Shown in pieces: positions 11,123 through 18,526 of a stretch of 64,000 bases of DNA. The position numbers and the translations under genes were made by a program. Numbering within the stretch: position 1 is the first letter of the stretch; each line of letters starts with the position of its first letter. The stretch is taken from contig NZ_JARXYJ010000001.1 of the NCBI RefSeq assembly GCF_029894425.1, positions 7,398,501 to 7,462,500 on the forward strand, written 5' to 3'. A model generated the notes under the pieces. The model did no database searches and was not told the origin of the DNA. It saw only the letters and a list, made by a program, of their open reading frames with translations. The DNA comes from Streptomyces sp. SAI-127 (GTDB lineage: Bacteria > Actinomycetota > Actinomycetes > Streptomycetales > Streptomycetaceae).

Positions 11123-11340
11123 CCGGGCCCGCCGCCGAGGAGCGGCTTCTGGTGCGGATCGAGCGGGGGCGGCCGACGGCTGAGGAGACGGCGGCGTTGA
11201 CCGCAGCGCTGTTGGTGGTCGCGGCGGCCCGTGCCGCGGAGGTCCGGCCGAGTTCGTCGGGGCCTGGTGCGGCTCGTTGGTACCGCTGGGAGCGCACCGC
11301 CGGGTTCCGGCCGGGGCACAGTTGGCGTCTGGCCCGGTGA
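11119..11340 (+). CDS. Acyl-CoA carboxylase epsilon subunit, copy 1
   Basis: A 73-residue protein (VTGPAAEERLLVRIERGRPT...) has the two signatures of AccE/PccE epsilon subunits. The first is an N-terminal strand-helix, V-R-I-ERGRPTAEETAALTAALL, followed by an Ala-rich stretch. The second is a C-terminal basic/aromatic tail, RWYRWERTAGFRPGHSWRLAR. Actinobacterial epsilon subunits of about 60-90 residues bind the beta hexamer and raise carboxylase activity. The GTG overlaps the beta-subunit stop. The stop overlaps the GTG of an almost identical second copy. Confidence 0.85.
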
Positions 11341-11558
11341 CCGGGCCCGCCTCCGAGGAGCGGTTCCTGGTGCGGGTCGAGCGGGGGCGGCCGACGGCTG
11401 AGGAGACGGCGGCGTTGACCGCGGCGCTGTTGGTGGTCGCGGCGGCCCGTGCCGCTGAGGTCCGGCCGAGTTCGTCGGGGCCTGGTGCGGCTCGTTGGTA
11501 TCGCTGGGAGCGCACCGCCGGGTTCCGGCCGGGGCATAGCTGGCGTCTGGCCCGGTGA
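11337..11558 (+). CDS. Acyl-CoA carboxylase epsilon subunit, copy 2 (tandem duplicate)
   Basis: It is the same length and frame structure as copy 1, with only a few changes (for example PASEERFLVRVERG instead of PAAEERLLVRIERG). Its start GTG (11337-11339) overlaps the copy 1 stop and its stop overlaps the copy 3 start. The 218-base period is the gene length minus the 4-base overlap, so the duplication kept the translational-coupling register exactly. Most differences are synonymous or conservative, consistent with a recent duplication that is still translated. Confidence 0.85.
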   Translation: MTGPASEERFLVRVERGRPTAEETAALTAALLVVAAARAAEVRPSSSGPGAARWYRWERTAGFRPGHSWRLAR

Positions 11559-11674
11559 CCGGGCCCGCCGCGGAGGTCCGGCCGAGCTCGTCGGGGCCTG
11601 GTACGGCTCGTTGGTACCGGTGGGAGCGCACGGCGGCGTTCCGGCCGGGGCACAGTTGGCGTCTGGCCCGCTGA
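11555..11674 (+). CDS. Acyl-CoA carboxylase epsilon subunit, copy 3 (internally deleted, 39 residues)
   Basis: It starts with the same VTGPAAE but then jumps straight to VRPSSSGPGTARWYRWERTA and ends in the same SWRLAR tail. An in-frame deletion of 34 codons has removed the N-terminal strand-helix that defines the family. The reading frame, the GTGA coupling and the C-terminal tail are kept. It is either a decaying copy or a tail-only peptide. Confidence 0.6.
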   Translation: MTGPAAEVRPSSSGPGTARWYRWERTAAFRPGHSWRLAR

Positions 11675-11723
11675 TCAGGTCCGCTTCGAGTGGCCGTCGA
11701 GCGGCCCGGACGACAGTGGCCGT

Positions 11724-12635
11724 ATGGCAGCTTTCACCGGTGCACCGAGACTCGAAGAGATCGCCGAAGGGGTCCACGCCTTCCTGCAGCCCGACGGCGG
11801 CTGGTGCCTCAACAACGCGGGGCTGGTGGTCGACGGCGGCGACGCGCTGCTGATCGACACCGCCGCCACCGAGGCCCGGGCCGGACGGCTGCGCGAGCTG
11901 GTCGCGGGCACCGCGCCGCAGCTCCCGCGGCTGCTCGTCAACACCCACTCGCACGGCGACCACACCTTCGGCAACCACCTCTTCCCGGAAGCGGTGGTGG
12001 TGGCCGCCGAGCGGACCCGGCAGGAGGCGATCCGTACCGGACTGCACCTGACCGGCCTGTGGCCCGACGTGGACTGGGGCGCGGTCGAACCGGCCGCGCC
12101 CCAGGTCACCTTCGCCGAGGAACTCACGCTCCACGTCGGCGAACAGGAAGTGCGGCTGCGTGCCTTCGGCCCGGCGCACAGCTCCTGCGACACGGTGGTG
12201 TGGCTGCCCGAGCGCCGGGTGCTGTTCGCCGGCGACCTGGTGATGAACGCGGTCACCCCGTTCGTACTGACCGGCTCGGTCAGCGGCCTGCGCGACGCGG
12301 TGGCCCGGCTGCGGGCGCTCGACGCGGCCACCGTGGTGCCCGGGCACGGTCCGGTCGGTGGCCCCGAACTCCTTGAGACCACCGAGCGTTACCTCGCCTG
12401 GCTGCTGGACGTGGCCAAGTCCGGCCTCGCCGAGGGACTGGACCCGCTGGAGGCGGCCCGCGCCGCCGACCTCGGCGAGTTCGCCGACTTCCTGGACACC
12501 GAACGGCTGGTGCCCAACCTGTACCGCGCCTACGGCGAACTGCGCGGCGGACGCCCGGAGGACTTCGCCGGTATCGACGAGATGGTCCGCGGCATGGCGG
12601 AGCTGCACGGCGGCTTCCCCGCCTGCCACGCCTGA
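11724..12635 (+). CDS. ActIV-like metallo-beta-lactamase-fold polyketide cyclase/thioesterase
   Basis: This 303-residue protein carries the zinc site HSHGDH (about residues 75-80), the later GPAHSSCDTVVWLPE (H and D ligands), AGDLVMN and PGHGP. The N-terminal phrase EEIAEGVHAFLQPDGGWCLN is shared with the actinorhodin cyclase ActIV, as I recall that protein. ActIV-type enzymes close the second or third ring and hydrolyse the polyketide from ACP. It therefore acts after the ketoreductase and aromatase encoded downstream. It is separated from the epsilon genes by 49 bases. Confidence 0.88.
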   Translation: MAAFTGAPRLEEIAEGVHAFLQPDGGWCLNNAGLVVDGGDALLIDTAATEARAGRLRELVAGTAPQLPRLLVNTHSHGDHTFGNHLFPEAVVVAAERTRQEAIRTGLHLTGLWPDVDWGAVEPAAPQVTFAEELTLHVGEQEVRLRAFGPAHSSCDTVVWLPERRVLFAGDLVMNAVTPFVLTGSVSGLRDAVARLRALDAATVVPGHGPVGGPELLETTERYLAWLLDVAKSGLAEGLDPLEAARAADLGEFADFLDTERLVPNLYRAYGELRGGRPEDFAGIDEMVRGMAELHGGFPACHA

Positions 12636-12673
12636 CGACACGTTTCCCAACCCCACGGGGAGAGGACGGACAA

Positions 12674-13315
12674 GTGAGCACGAAGGACGAGAGCGGCCCG
12701 GTCACCCTGATCGCGGTACTCGAAGCACCGGTGGAGAACACCGAGGAGTTCATCGCGGGTTGGCGCACCCACCTGGAGCTGCTGCGCACCGCGCCCGGCT
12801 TCCGCGGTGCCCGCCTGCACCGGGCCCTGCGCGCCGACCACCGCTTCCAGCTGGTCGCGGTCGCCGACTGGGCGAGCACCGCCGACCTGGCCGCGGCGGC
12901 GGCCGGCGAGCGGGGCGGCCCGGGCGCGGAGACGTACGCCAAGACCGTCCACCGGGGCGTCTACCGGGTGATCGGCGAAGCCGCGTCCGGGCAGCGGACG
13001 GACGGCGCGGGCGTGACCATGGTCAACGCCTTCGAGCTGCCGAACGAGCGGGTCGAGGAGTTCCTGGGCGCCTGGCGGCCCCGGGCCGAGCGGGCGAGCG
13101 AGGCACCGGGCTTCGTCGACTTCCGGATGCACCAGGCGCTCGGCGAGGCCTCGCTGCCCCTGGTGAACGTCGCCCACTACGCCAGCGTCGAGGCGTGGAA
13201 GGCGCTGCAGGCCGACCCCGAGTTCCAGGCCCGCAAGGCCGTCAACCCGCCGTACGCCACGGCCAATCCGGGCCTGTTCGAGGTGGTCGCCGAAGTGGCC
13301 GCCGAGGTGGTGTGA
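12674..13315 (+). CDS. Tandem double-ABM-domain monooxygenase (anthrone-oxygenase type)
   Basis: A 213-residue protein is built from two related alpha/beta-barrel halves. About 8-105 opens with VTLIAVLEAPVENTEEFIAG and continues LRTAPGFRGARLHRAL. About 115-205 opens with VTMVNAFELPNERVEEFLGA and continues ASEAPGFVDFRMHQAL. Single ABM domains (ActVA-ORF6, TcmH, ElmH) are cofactor-free dimeric oxygenases that convert anthrones or naphthols to quinones. Here the dimer is fused in one chain. The GTG start has GAGAGGA upstream. Quinone formation on the tricyclic intermediate is the likely job. Confidence 0.83.
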   Translation: MSTKDESGPVTLIAVLEAPVENTEEFIAGWRTHLELLRTAPGFRGARLHRALRADHRFQLVAVADWASTADLAAAAAGERGGPGAETYAKTVHRGVYRVIGEAASGQRTDGAGVTMVNAFELPNERVEEFLGAWRPRAERASEAPGFVDFRMHQALGEASLPLVNVAHYASVEAWKALQADPEFQARKAVNPPYATANPGLFEVVAEVAAEVV

Positions 13316-13406
13316 ACCGGCATCCGGCCGCTTCCACGCGGGCTTGAGCGGGGCGCGAGAGCGCCCGCACAGACTTCTTGACGAATTGTTACCAGCAGGA
13401 GGAGCG

Positions 13407-15116
13407 ATGGTGGATCAGGCTACGACCGACGTGGTGATTCTGGGCGGCGGGCTCGCGGGTCTCACGCTCGCGGTCCAGCTCAAGAACGCCCGGCCGGAGA
13501 CGGACGTGGTGATCCTCGACAAGCGGCAGGGCCTGGCGCCGGAGGCGGCGTTCAAGGTCGGCGAGTCGACGGTGCCGGCGGGCGCGCACTACTTCGCACA
13601 GACCGTCGGGATGAAGGAGCACCTGGAGAAGTTCCACCTGAAGAAGAACGGCCTGCGGTTCTTCCAGCCCGCGGGCGGCAACCACGACCTCACCCGGCGC
13701 ATCGAGCTCGGCCCGCGGGAGTTCCCCGCACACGACAACTACCAGATCGACCGCGGCCGGTTCGAGAACGAGCTGACCCGGATGGCGCTGGACGCCGGCG
13801 CCGACCTGCGCCAGGGCGCCGCGATCACCGACATCGAGCTGCGCGAGGGCGACCAGGACCACACGGTGTCCTACACGCAGGGCGGCGAGCAGCGTACGAT
13901 CGCCGCCCGCTGGCTGGTCGACGCGGCCGGCCGCGCCCACTTCGTCAAGCGGAAGCTGGGCCTGTCCCGCGAGGTGTCGCACACCATCAACGCCTCCTGG
14001 TTCCGCCTCACCGGCGGCATCGACCTGGAGGAGTGGGGCAAGGACGACCCGCGGTGGATGGCGCGGACGAACCGCCCCGGCATCCGCAAGTTCTCCACCA
14101 ACCACCTGATGGGCGAGGGCTACTGGGTGTGGCTGATCCCGCTGGGCTCGGACCACATCTCGGTCGGCGTCTGCGCGGACCCGCGGGTGCACCCGTACGA
14201 GGGGATCCAGACCTTCGAGAAGGTCCAGGAGTGGCTGCGCGCCAACGAGCCGCAGCTGGCCGAGGTGGTCGACGGCCGCACCGGCGACGTCGCGGACTTC
14301 ATCAGCCTGAAGGACTTCGCCTTCGGTACCGAGCGGGTGTACTCGCCGGACCGCTGGATGCTGGTCGGGGAGGCCGGCGCCTTCGCGGACGCCTTCTACT
14401 CTCCCGGCTCGGACATGATCGGCTACGGCAACAGCGTCACCACCGACCTGGTCACCCGGGACTTCGCGGGCGAGGACATCACCGAACGGCTGGAGTTCTA
14501 CAACGAACTCCACCTGCGCACCTTCGAGTTCGTGCTCTCCAAGGTCGAGGACCACTACCCGGCCTTCGGGAACCCGGCGGTGATGGTGCCGAAGCTGTGC
14601 TGGGACGCCATGCTCAACCACGTCGGCGTGGTGCTGACCTTCGTCAAGGACCGTTTCCTGGACTACGGGTTCATGCGGGGCGTGCGCGGTGACCTCGAGA
14701 AGCTGTTCACGGTCAACGACCGGATCCAGCAGATCTTCCGCGACTGGAACGAGCTGGAGAAGGTCGTCACCGACGGCCCCGCGGCCGCCTATGTGCCGGC
14801 CAAGGCGATCAAGGACAGCCACGCGACGCTGGTAGTCGACTACACCGACGACGAACTGGCCGCCGAGCTCGCCCGGGACGTCAGGGTCGCCGAGGCGCTG
14901 GCGGTCGCCGTCTTCCACCGGGCCGCCCGCAAACTCGGCGTCACCCCCGACCCGGAGGTGCCGGTGAACCCGTACGCGATCAGCCTGCGTCCCGACGACT
15001 GGGAGACCGACGGTCTGTACACCGGGGAGGTGCTGCTGACCCTGGCTCAGGCGGAGGAGATCTCCGAGGGCAGCCAGGGCCTGTTCGCCGACCCGCTGCT
15101 CGACGGTGCGGCATGA
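13407..15116 (+). CDS. FADH2-dependent halogenase (tryptophan-halogenase superfamily)
   Basis: This 569-residue flavoprotein starts at ATG 13407 after AGGAGGAG. It has an N-terminal Rossmann FAD site (VVILGGGLAGLTLA, residues 9-22), FKVGEST around 50, and FHLKKNGLRF around 76-85 where Lys79 or Lys80 sits where halogenases keep their catalytic lysine. It also has the halogenase signature WVWLIPLG (W-x-W-x-I-P) and PDRWMLVGEAGAFADAFYSP for FAD binding. The family uses FADH2, O2 and halide to halogenate activated aromatic carbons. The flavin reductase it needs is encoded by the next gene through an ATGA overlap. A phenolic ring of the polyketide is the expected substrate. A related flavin hydroxylase is the alternative, made less likely by the W-x-W-x-I-P motif. 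Confidence 0.85.
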   Translation: MVDQATTDVVILGGGLAGLTLAVQLKNARPETDVVILDKRQGLAPEAAFKVGESTVPAGAHYFAQTVGMKEHLEKFHLKKNGLRFFQPAGGNHDLTRRIELGPREFPAHDNYQIDRGRFENELTRMALDAGADLRQGAAITDIELREGDQDHTVSYTQGGEQRTIAARWLVDAAGRAHFVKRKLGLSREVSHTINASWFRLTGGIDLEEWGKDDPRWMARTNRPGIRKFSTNHLMGEGYWVWLIPLGSDHISVGVCADPRVHPYEGIQTFEKVQEWLRANEPQLAEVVDGRTGDVADFISLKDFAFGTERVYSPDRWMLVGEAGAFADAFYSPGSDMIGYGNSVTTDLVTRDFAGEDITERLEFYNELHLRTFEFVLSKVEDHYPAFGNPAVMVPKLCWDAMLNHVGVVLTFVKDRFLDYGFMRGVRGDLEKLFTVNDRIQQIFRDWNELEKVVTDGPAAAYVPAKAIKDSHATLVVDYTDDELAAELARDVRVAEALAVAVFHRAARKLGVTPDPEVPVNPYAISLRPDDWETDGLYTGEVLLTLAQAEEISEGSQGLFADPLLDGAA

Positions 15117-15637
15117 GCGAGCACCGCGCGGCGAGTGTGCTGCAGCCGGAACCGGCCCTGGTGGACCCACAGGCGCTGCGCAGCGTCTGCGCCAACTGGG
15201 CCACCGGCGTCACCGTGATCACCACCGGCGGCACCGGGCGGACCGTGGGACTGACGGTGAACTCCTTCACCTCGGTCTCGCTCGACCCGGCCCTGATCCT
15301 GGTCTGTATCCACAAGGACTCGGGCGAACTGCCGGTCTTCCGGCGGACCGGCGCTTTCGCGGTGAACATCCTGGCCGCCGACCAGGAGGAGCTGTGCCGG
15401 TCCTTCGCCAGCCGGCACACCCGGCACTCCGTCGAGGCCGACACCCGGCCGGGGATCACCGGCGTGCCGGTGCTCTCCGACGCGCTGGCCTATCTGGAGT
15501 GCCGGACCGACCGCGAGGTGGACGGCGGCGACCACGTCATCGTCATCGGCGAGGTGATCGACCTGGCCGTGCAGCGCGAGGAGGGGCCGTTGACCTTCTT
15601 CCGCAACACCTTCCACCGGCTGCCGGCCGCCTCCTGA
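15113..15637 (+). CDS. NAD(P)H:flavin reductase (two-component partner)
   Basis: A 174-residue protein of the HpaC/ActVB flavin-reductase-like family has LRSVCANWATGVTVITTGG near 24-42, GLTVNSFTSVSLDPALILVC near 50-70, and FAVNILAADQEELCRSFASR near 85-105. It starts on the stop of the halogenase gene (ATGA). It supplies reduced flavin to the halogenase and probably also to the downstream acyl-CoA-dehydrogenase-like hydroxylase. Confidence 0.9.
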   Translation: MSEHRAASVLQPEPALVDPQALRSVCANWATGVTVITTGGTGRTVGLTVNSFTSVSLDPALILVCIHKDSGELPVFRRTGAFAVNILAADQEELCRSFASRHTRHSVEADTRPGITGVPVLSDALAYLECRTDREVDGGDHVIVIGEVIDLAVQREEGPLTFFRNTFHRLPAAS

Positions 15638-15662
15638 GCACCGAGTAGTGAGGAGAAGACAG

Positions 15663-16952
15663 ATGCCCACCGCCGGGATGCCCTCCGCAGCGGCCGCCGT
15701 CACACCCACCGGCGCGGCCGTCCCCGCTCCCACCTCCGGGTTGTCCTCCGCCGCAGCCGCCGTCGCCCCCACCGCCGAGATGGCCACGGCCGCAGCCGCC
15801 CCGGCACCCACCACCGGGTTGTCCACCGCCGCGGCCGCCGTCGCACCCGCCGCCGGCCGTCGCGCCGAGGCCGCCGAACGGGCCCGCGACGTCGACCCCG
15901 CCGTACTGAAGGACATCGTCCGGGCGGGTTTCGCCCGGCACTTCGCCCCCGCGGCCGTCGGAGGCACCGCCGGTTCCTTCACCGAACTGGTGGAGGCGGT
16001 CGAGGTGATCGCCGGGGAGTGCCCGGCCAGTGCCTGGTGCGCCTCACTGATCGCCTCGATCGCCCGGATGGCGGGGGCGTTCCTGCCCGAGCAGGGCCAG
16101 GCCGAGATCTGGGCGGCCGGCCCGGACACGGTGCTGGTGGGGTCCGTGACGCCGTTCGGCACGGCCAGGCCGGCCCCCGGCGGCTGGCTGGTCCGCGGCC
16201 GCTGGCCGTACATCAGCGGCGTCGCCCACTCGGACTGGGCGCTGATGTGCGGCCTGGTGGAGACCGGGACGGGCAGTGAGGCGCGGCTGTTCGCGCTGCC
16301 GCGCTCCGCGTACCGCATCGAGGACACGTGGCACAGCGTCGGCATGGCCGCCACCGGCAGCAACACCCTGGTCCTCGACGAGGTGTTCGTGCCCGAGCAC
16401 CTCACCTTCGACCGGGCCGACCTGTTCGCCGGGCGCACCAGTGAGGCCTGGGGCGGGGTGGCGGCGGCCTGCCACCGGGCCCCGCTCCAGGCGGTCAACG
16501 GCCTGATGTTCGCCGCACCGGCGGTCGGCGCCGCGCTCGGCATGGTCCGCACCTTCTCGGCGTACTTCGCCGAGAAGGTCGGCAACGCCCCGAACCTGCC
16601 CGGCACCACCGGGGTGCAGGGCGTACGGGGCTCCGCCGAGCAGGCGCTGGCCCGTTCGGCCGGCGAGGTGGACGCGGCCCGGCTGCTGCTGGGGAGGGCC
16701 GCCCGGCTCGCCGACGAGGGTGCCGTCGCCGACCCGCTGGAAGCCACCCGGAACCTGCGGGACTGCGCCCTCGCCGTCGACCTGTCGGTGACCGCGGTGG
16801 ACCGGCTGTTCCGCCAGTCCGGCACCCGGGGACAGGCGCTCTCCGGCCCGATGCAGCGGCTGTGGCGGGACGTCACCGCCATCTCCACCCATGTGGCGCT
16901 GCAGTTCGAGCCGGCCGCCCGGGGCTGGGTCGACCAGGTGCTCAAGGCCTGA
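15663..16952 (+). CDS. Acyl-CoA-dehydrogenase-like flavin-dependent hydroxylase (ActVA-ORF5 type) with Ala/Pro N-tail
   Basis: The core, from about residue 65 to 429, is a group-D flavin monooxygenase of the HsaA/HpaB/ActVA-ORF5 type. It shows GTAGSFTELVEAVEVIAGEC, CPASAWCASLIAS, GWLVRGRWPYISGVAHSDWA and HSVGMAATGSNTLVLDEVFV. It uses flavin supplied by the reductase gene just upstream to hydroxylate a phenolic ring. I chose ATG 15663 because GTGAGGAG lies 7 bases upstream. An unusual low-complexity tail of about 63 residues precedes the core, made of near-repeats such as SAAAAVAPT and TAAAAVAPA. Family members normally begin close to the core. Confidence 0.85.
   Translation: MPTAGMPSAAAAVTPTGAAVPAPTSGLSSAAAAVAPTAEMATAAAAPAPTTGLSTAAAAVAPAAGRRAEAAERARDVDPAVLKDIVRAGFARHFAPAAVGGTAGSFTELVEAVEVIAGECPASAWCASLIASIARMAGAFLPEQGQAEIWAAGPDTVLVGSVTPFGTARPAPGGWLVRGRWPYISGVAHSDWALMCGLVETGTGSEARLFALPRSAYRIEDTWHSVGMAATGSNTLVLDEVFVPEHLTFDRADLFAGRTSEAWGGVAAACHRAPLQAVNGLMFAAPAVGAALGMVRTFSAYFAEKVGNAPNLPGTTGVQGVRGSAEQALARSAGEVDAARLLLGRAARLADEGAVADPLEATRNLRDCALAVDLSVTAVDRLFRQSGTRGQALSGPMQRLWRDVTAISTHVALQFEPAARGWVDQVLKA
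15684..15851 (+). repeat. In-frame 39-bp repeats encoding an Ala/Pro-rich tail
   Basis: Codons for SAAAAVTPT, SAAAAVAPT, TAAAAPAPT and TAAAAVAPA begin at residues 8, 29, 42 and 55 of the hydroxylase. The last three are spaced by exactly 13 residues (39 bases). Confidence 0.8.
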
Positions 16953-16968
16953 CCCGCGAGCCACGCGT

Positions 16969-17016
16969 AACGCCCGGGTGCCGGGACCTCCGTCGAGGTC
17001 CCGGCACCCGGGCGTT
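16969..17016. terminator. Very strong bidirectional hairpin terminator
   Basis: A perfect 22-base stem (AACGCCCGGGTGCCGGGACC and onward, 16969-16990, with its complement at 16995-17016) closes a 4-base CGTC loop. It lies between the convergent hydroxylase and ketoreductase genes and can end transcripts from both sides. Confidence 0.93.
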
Positions 17017-17035
17017 GCACGTGGAGAAGGGCCGA

Positions 17036-17836
17036 TCAGTAGTTGCCGAGGCCGCCGCAGACGTTCAACGCCTGCGCGGTGACCGCCGCGGCACCGGGGG
17101 AGACCAGATAGGAGACCATCGCGGCCACCTCGCTCGGCTCCACATAGCGGCCGAGCGGCACCCGAGTGGTGATCCGGCTGTGCGCCTCCTGCTCGTCCAC
17201 ACCCCAGATCCCGGCGTAGTGCTCGCGCACCCGCTCGGCCATCGGGGTCTCCACGAAGCCCGGGCAGACCGCGTTGACGGTGATGCCGGTCCTGGCCAGC
17301 TCCAGGCCCAGTGACTTGGAGAAGCCGACCACACCGTGCTTGGAGGCGGTGTACGGGGCGGCGTGCACCACGCCCTGCTTGCCGCCGGTGGAGGCGATGT
17401 TGACGATGCGTCCCGTACCGCGCGCCAGCATGCCGCCGCCGGTCAGCGCCGCCTTGGTGACCAGGAAGACGCTGTTCAGGTTGGTGTCGATGACGTCGAA
17501 CCACAGCTCGTCGGGCACCTCGGCGGTGGCGCCGCCGCCCGGCCGGCCGGCGTTGTTGACCAGCACGTCGAGCCGCCCGTAACGCTCGACGACGGCGGCG
17601 ACCAGCGCCCGCACCTGCTCGGGCGAGGTGACGTCGCAGGTGCTGCCGTCGACGTCGAGACCTTCGGCACGCAGCTCGGCGAGGGTGTCCTCGAGGGTCT
17701 TGGCGGTGCGGGCGCACAGGTAGACGGCGTAACCCTGGCGGGCCAGGGTGCGGGCGATCTCGTGGCCGATGCCGCTGGTGGCACCGGTGACCAGCGCGAC
17801 GCGGCGCTCGGTGGCGGTGGAAGTCGATGAGTCCAT
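17036..17836 (-). CDS. C9-type polyketide ketoreductase (ActIII-like SDR)
   Basis: This 266-residue short-chain dehydrogenase has TGATSGIG for NADPH, NNAG, the type II PKS ketoreductase landmark NAGRPGGGATAEVPDELW, the Ser of NIASTGGKQG, YTASK and PGFVETPMAERVREHYAGIW. These are close to ActIII, which reduces the C9 carbonyl of a fresh octaketide. The ATG at 17836 has GGTGGG about 5 bases upstream; an in-frame GTG nine bases earlier (17845) is the alternative start. It is the only cluster gene between the SARP and hydrolase genes on the minus strand and diverges from the NTF2/KS operon. Confidence 0.93.
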   Translation of the reverse strand: MDSSTSTATERRVALVTGATSGIGHEIARTLARQGYAVYLCARTAKTLEDTLAELRAEGLDVDGSTCDVTSPEQVRALVAAVVERYGRLDVLVNNAGRPGGGATAEVPDELWFDVIDTNLNSVFLVTKAALTGGGMLARGTGRIVNIASTGGKQGVVHAAPYTASKHGVVGFSKSLGLELARTGITVNAVCPGFVETPMAERVREHYAGIWGVDEQEAHSRITTRVPLGRYVEPSEVAAMVSYLVSPGAAAVTAQALNVCGGLGNY

Positions 17837-18006
17837 GCAACCCACCGTCGCCGTCCCGCCTCGCGCCCCGGTCGAGCCCCGCTCCAGACCGGCGGCGAGG
17901 GCGTGCCCGGCGGATCAGGCCGGCTGCGCGCAGGGCGCACCACCTCTGGCGGAGCACGCACCGGACCCCGCGACGCCGGCGCGATCCCCGGACAGCCCTA
18001 CGGGCG

Positions 18007-18046
18007 TTGAGCCGGTCTCGACCGTGGCTCTTGGGCGTGATTGAAG
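18007..18046 (+). promoter_or_regulatory. Candidate SARP-binding heptamer repeats at 11-bp spacing
   Basis: TTGAGCC (18007), TCGACCG (18018), TCTTGGG (18029) and ATTGAAG (18040) sit exactly 11 bases apart, about 40 bases before the NTF2-like start. SARP activators bind direct heptamers on one helix face with this spacing. Only the first two resemble each other well. Confidence 0.4.
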
Positions 18047-18086
18047 ACTGAGCGCAATCAACGGTCGCGTGAAGGAGTTCGAGGAG

Positions 18087-18512
18087 ATGGAGTCGACCGG
18101 CGTCAGCGCCGAGTTGTACGCAGAGGTTCTTCAGTACTACGCGCGCCAGATGCAGGCGCTGGACGCGGGCAAGGTGGAGGAGTACGCCGACACGTTCACC
18201 GACGACGCGGTCTTCGGCCACACGCCCGGCCGGGAGCCGGCGCGCACCCGGGCCGGCATCCTGTCCGACCTCTACGAGGTGCGCGACAGGCTCGCCGCGG
18301 ACCCGCAGCAGCGGCGCCACATGTTCACGATGGTCGACGTCGAGCAGCTGGCGGACGACCGGCTCCGCAGCACCTGCTACGCGCTGGTGCTGACCACCCG
18401 CCCCGGCGACGGTCCGCAGATGGTCCGCAGCTGTGTGGTGCGCGATGCCCTGGTCCGCGAGGACGGGCGGCTGCGCAACCAGGAGCGGCTCGTCGACCAC
18501 GACGGTTTCTGA
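18087..18512 (+). CDS. NTF2/SnoaL-like small protein of the PKS operon
   Basis: A 141-residue protein from ATG 18087, which has GAAGGAG 9 bases upstream (a GTG at 18069 would add six residues but lacks a good ribosome-binding site). The order [20 protein letters not shown], then [28 protein letters not shown] and [23 protein letters not shown] is that of the NTF2-like/ring-hydroxylating-dioxygenase-beta fold used by SnoaL-type cyclases and by aromatic-PKS accessory proteins. No catalytic residue can be assigned. It leads the minimal-PKS operon, 14 bases ahead of KS-alpha, so a role in folding, dehydration or hydroxylation of the nascent chain is inferred. Confidence 0.75.
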   Translation: MESTGVSAELYAEVLQYYARQMQALDAGKVEEYADTFTDDAVFGHTPGREPARTRAGILSDLYEVRDRLAADPQQRRHMFTMVDVEQLADDRLRSTCYALVLTTRPGDGPQMVRSCVVRDALVREDGRLRNQERLVDHDGF

Positions 18513-18526
18513 GAGAGGGGGCTGTG

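Noticed and set aside
16044..18500. An 818-codon minus-strand frame over the hydroxylase and ketoreductase region
   Set aside because: It spans a perfect terminator hairpin and two real genes in other frames, and shows no domain.
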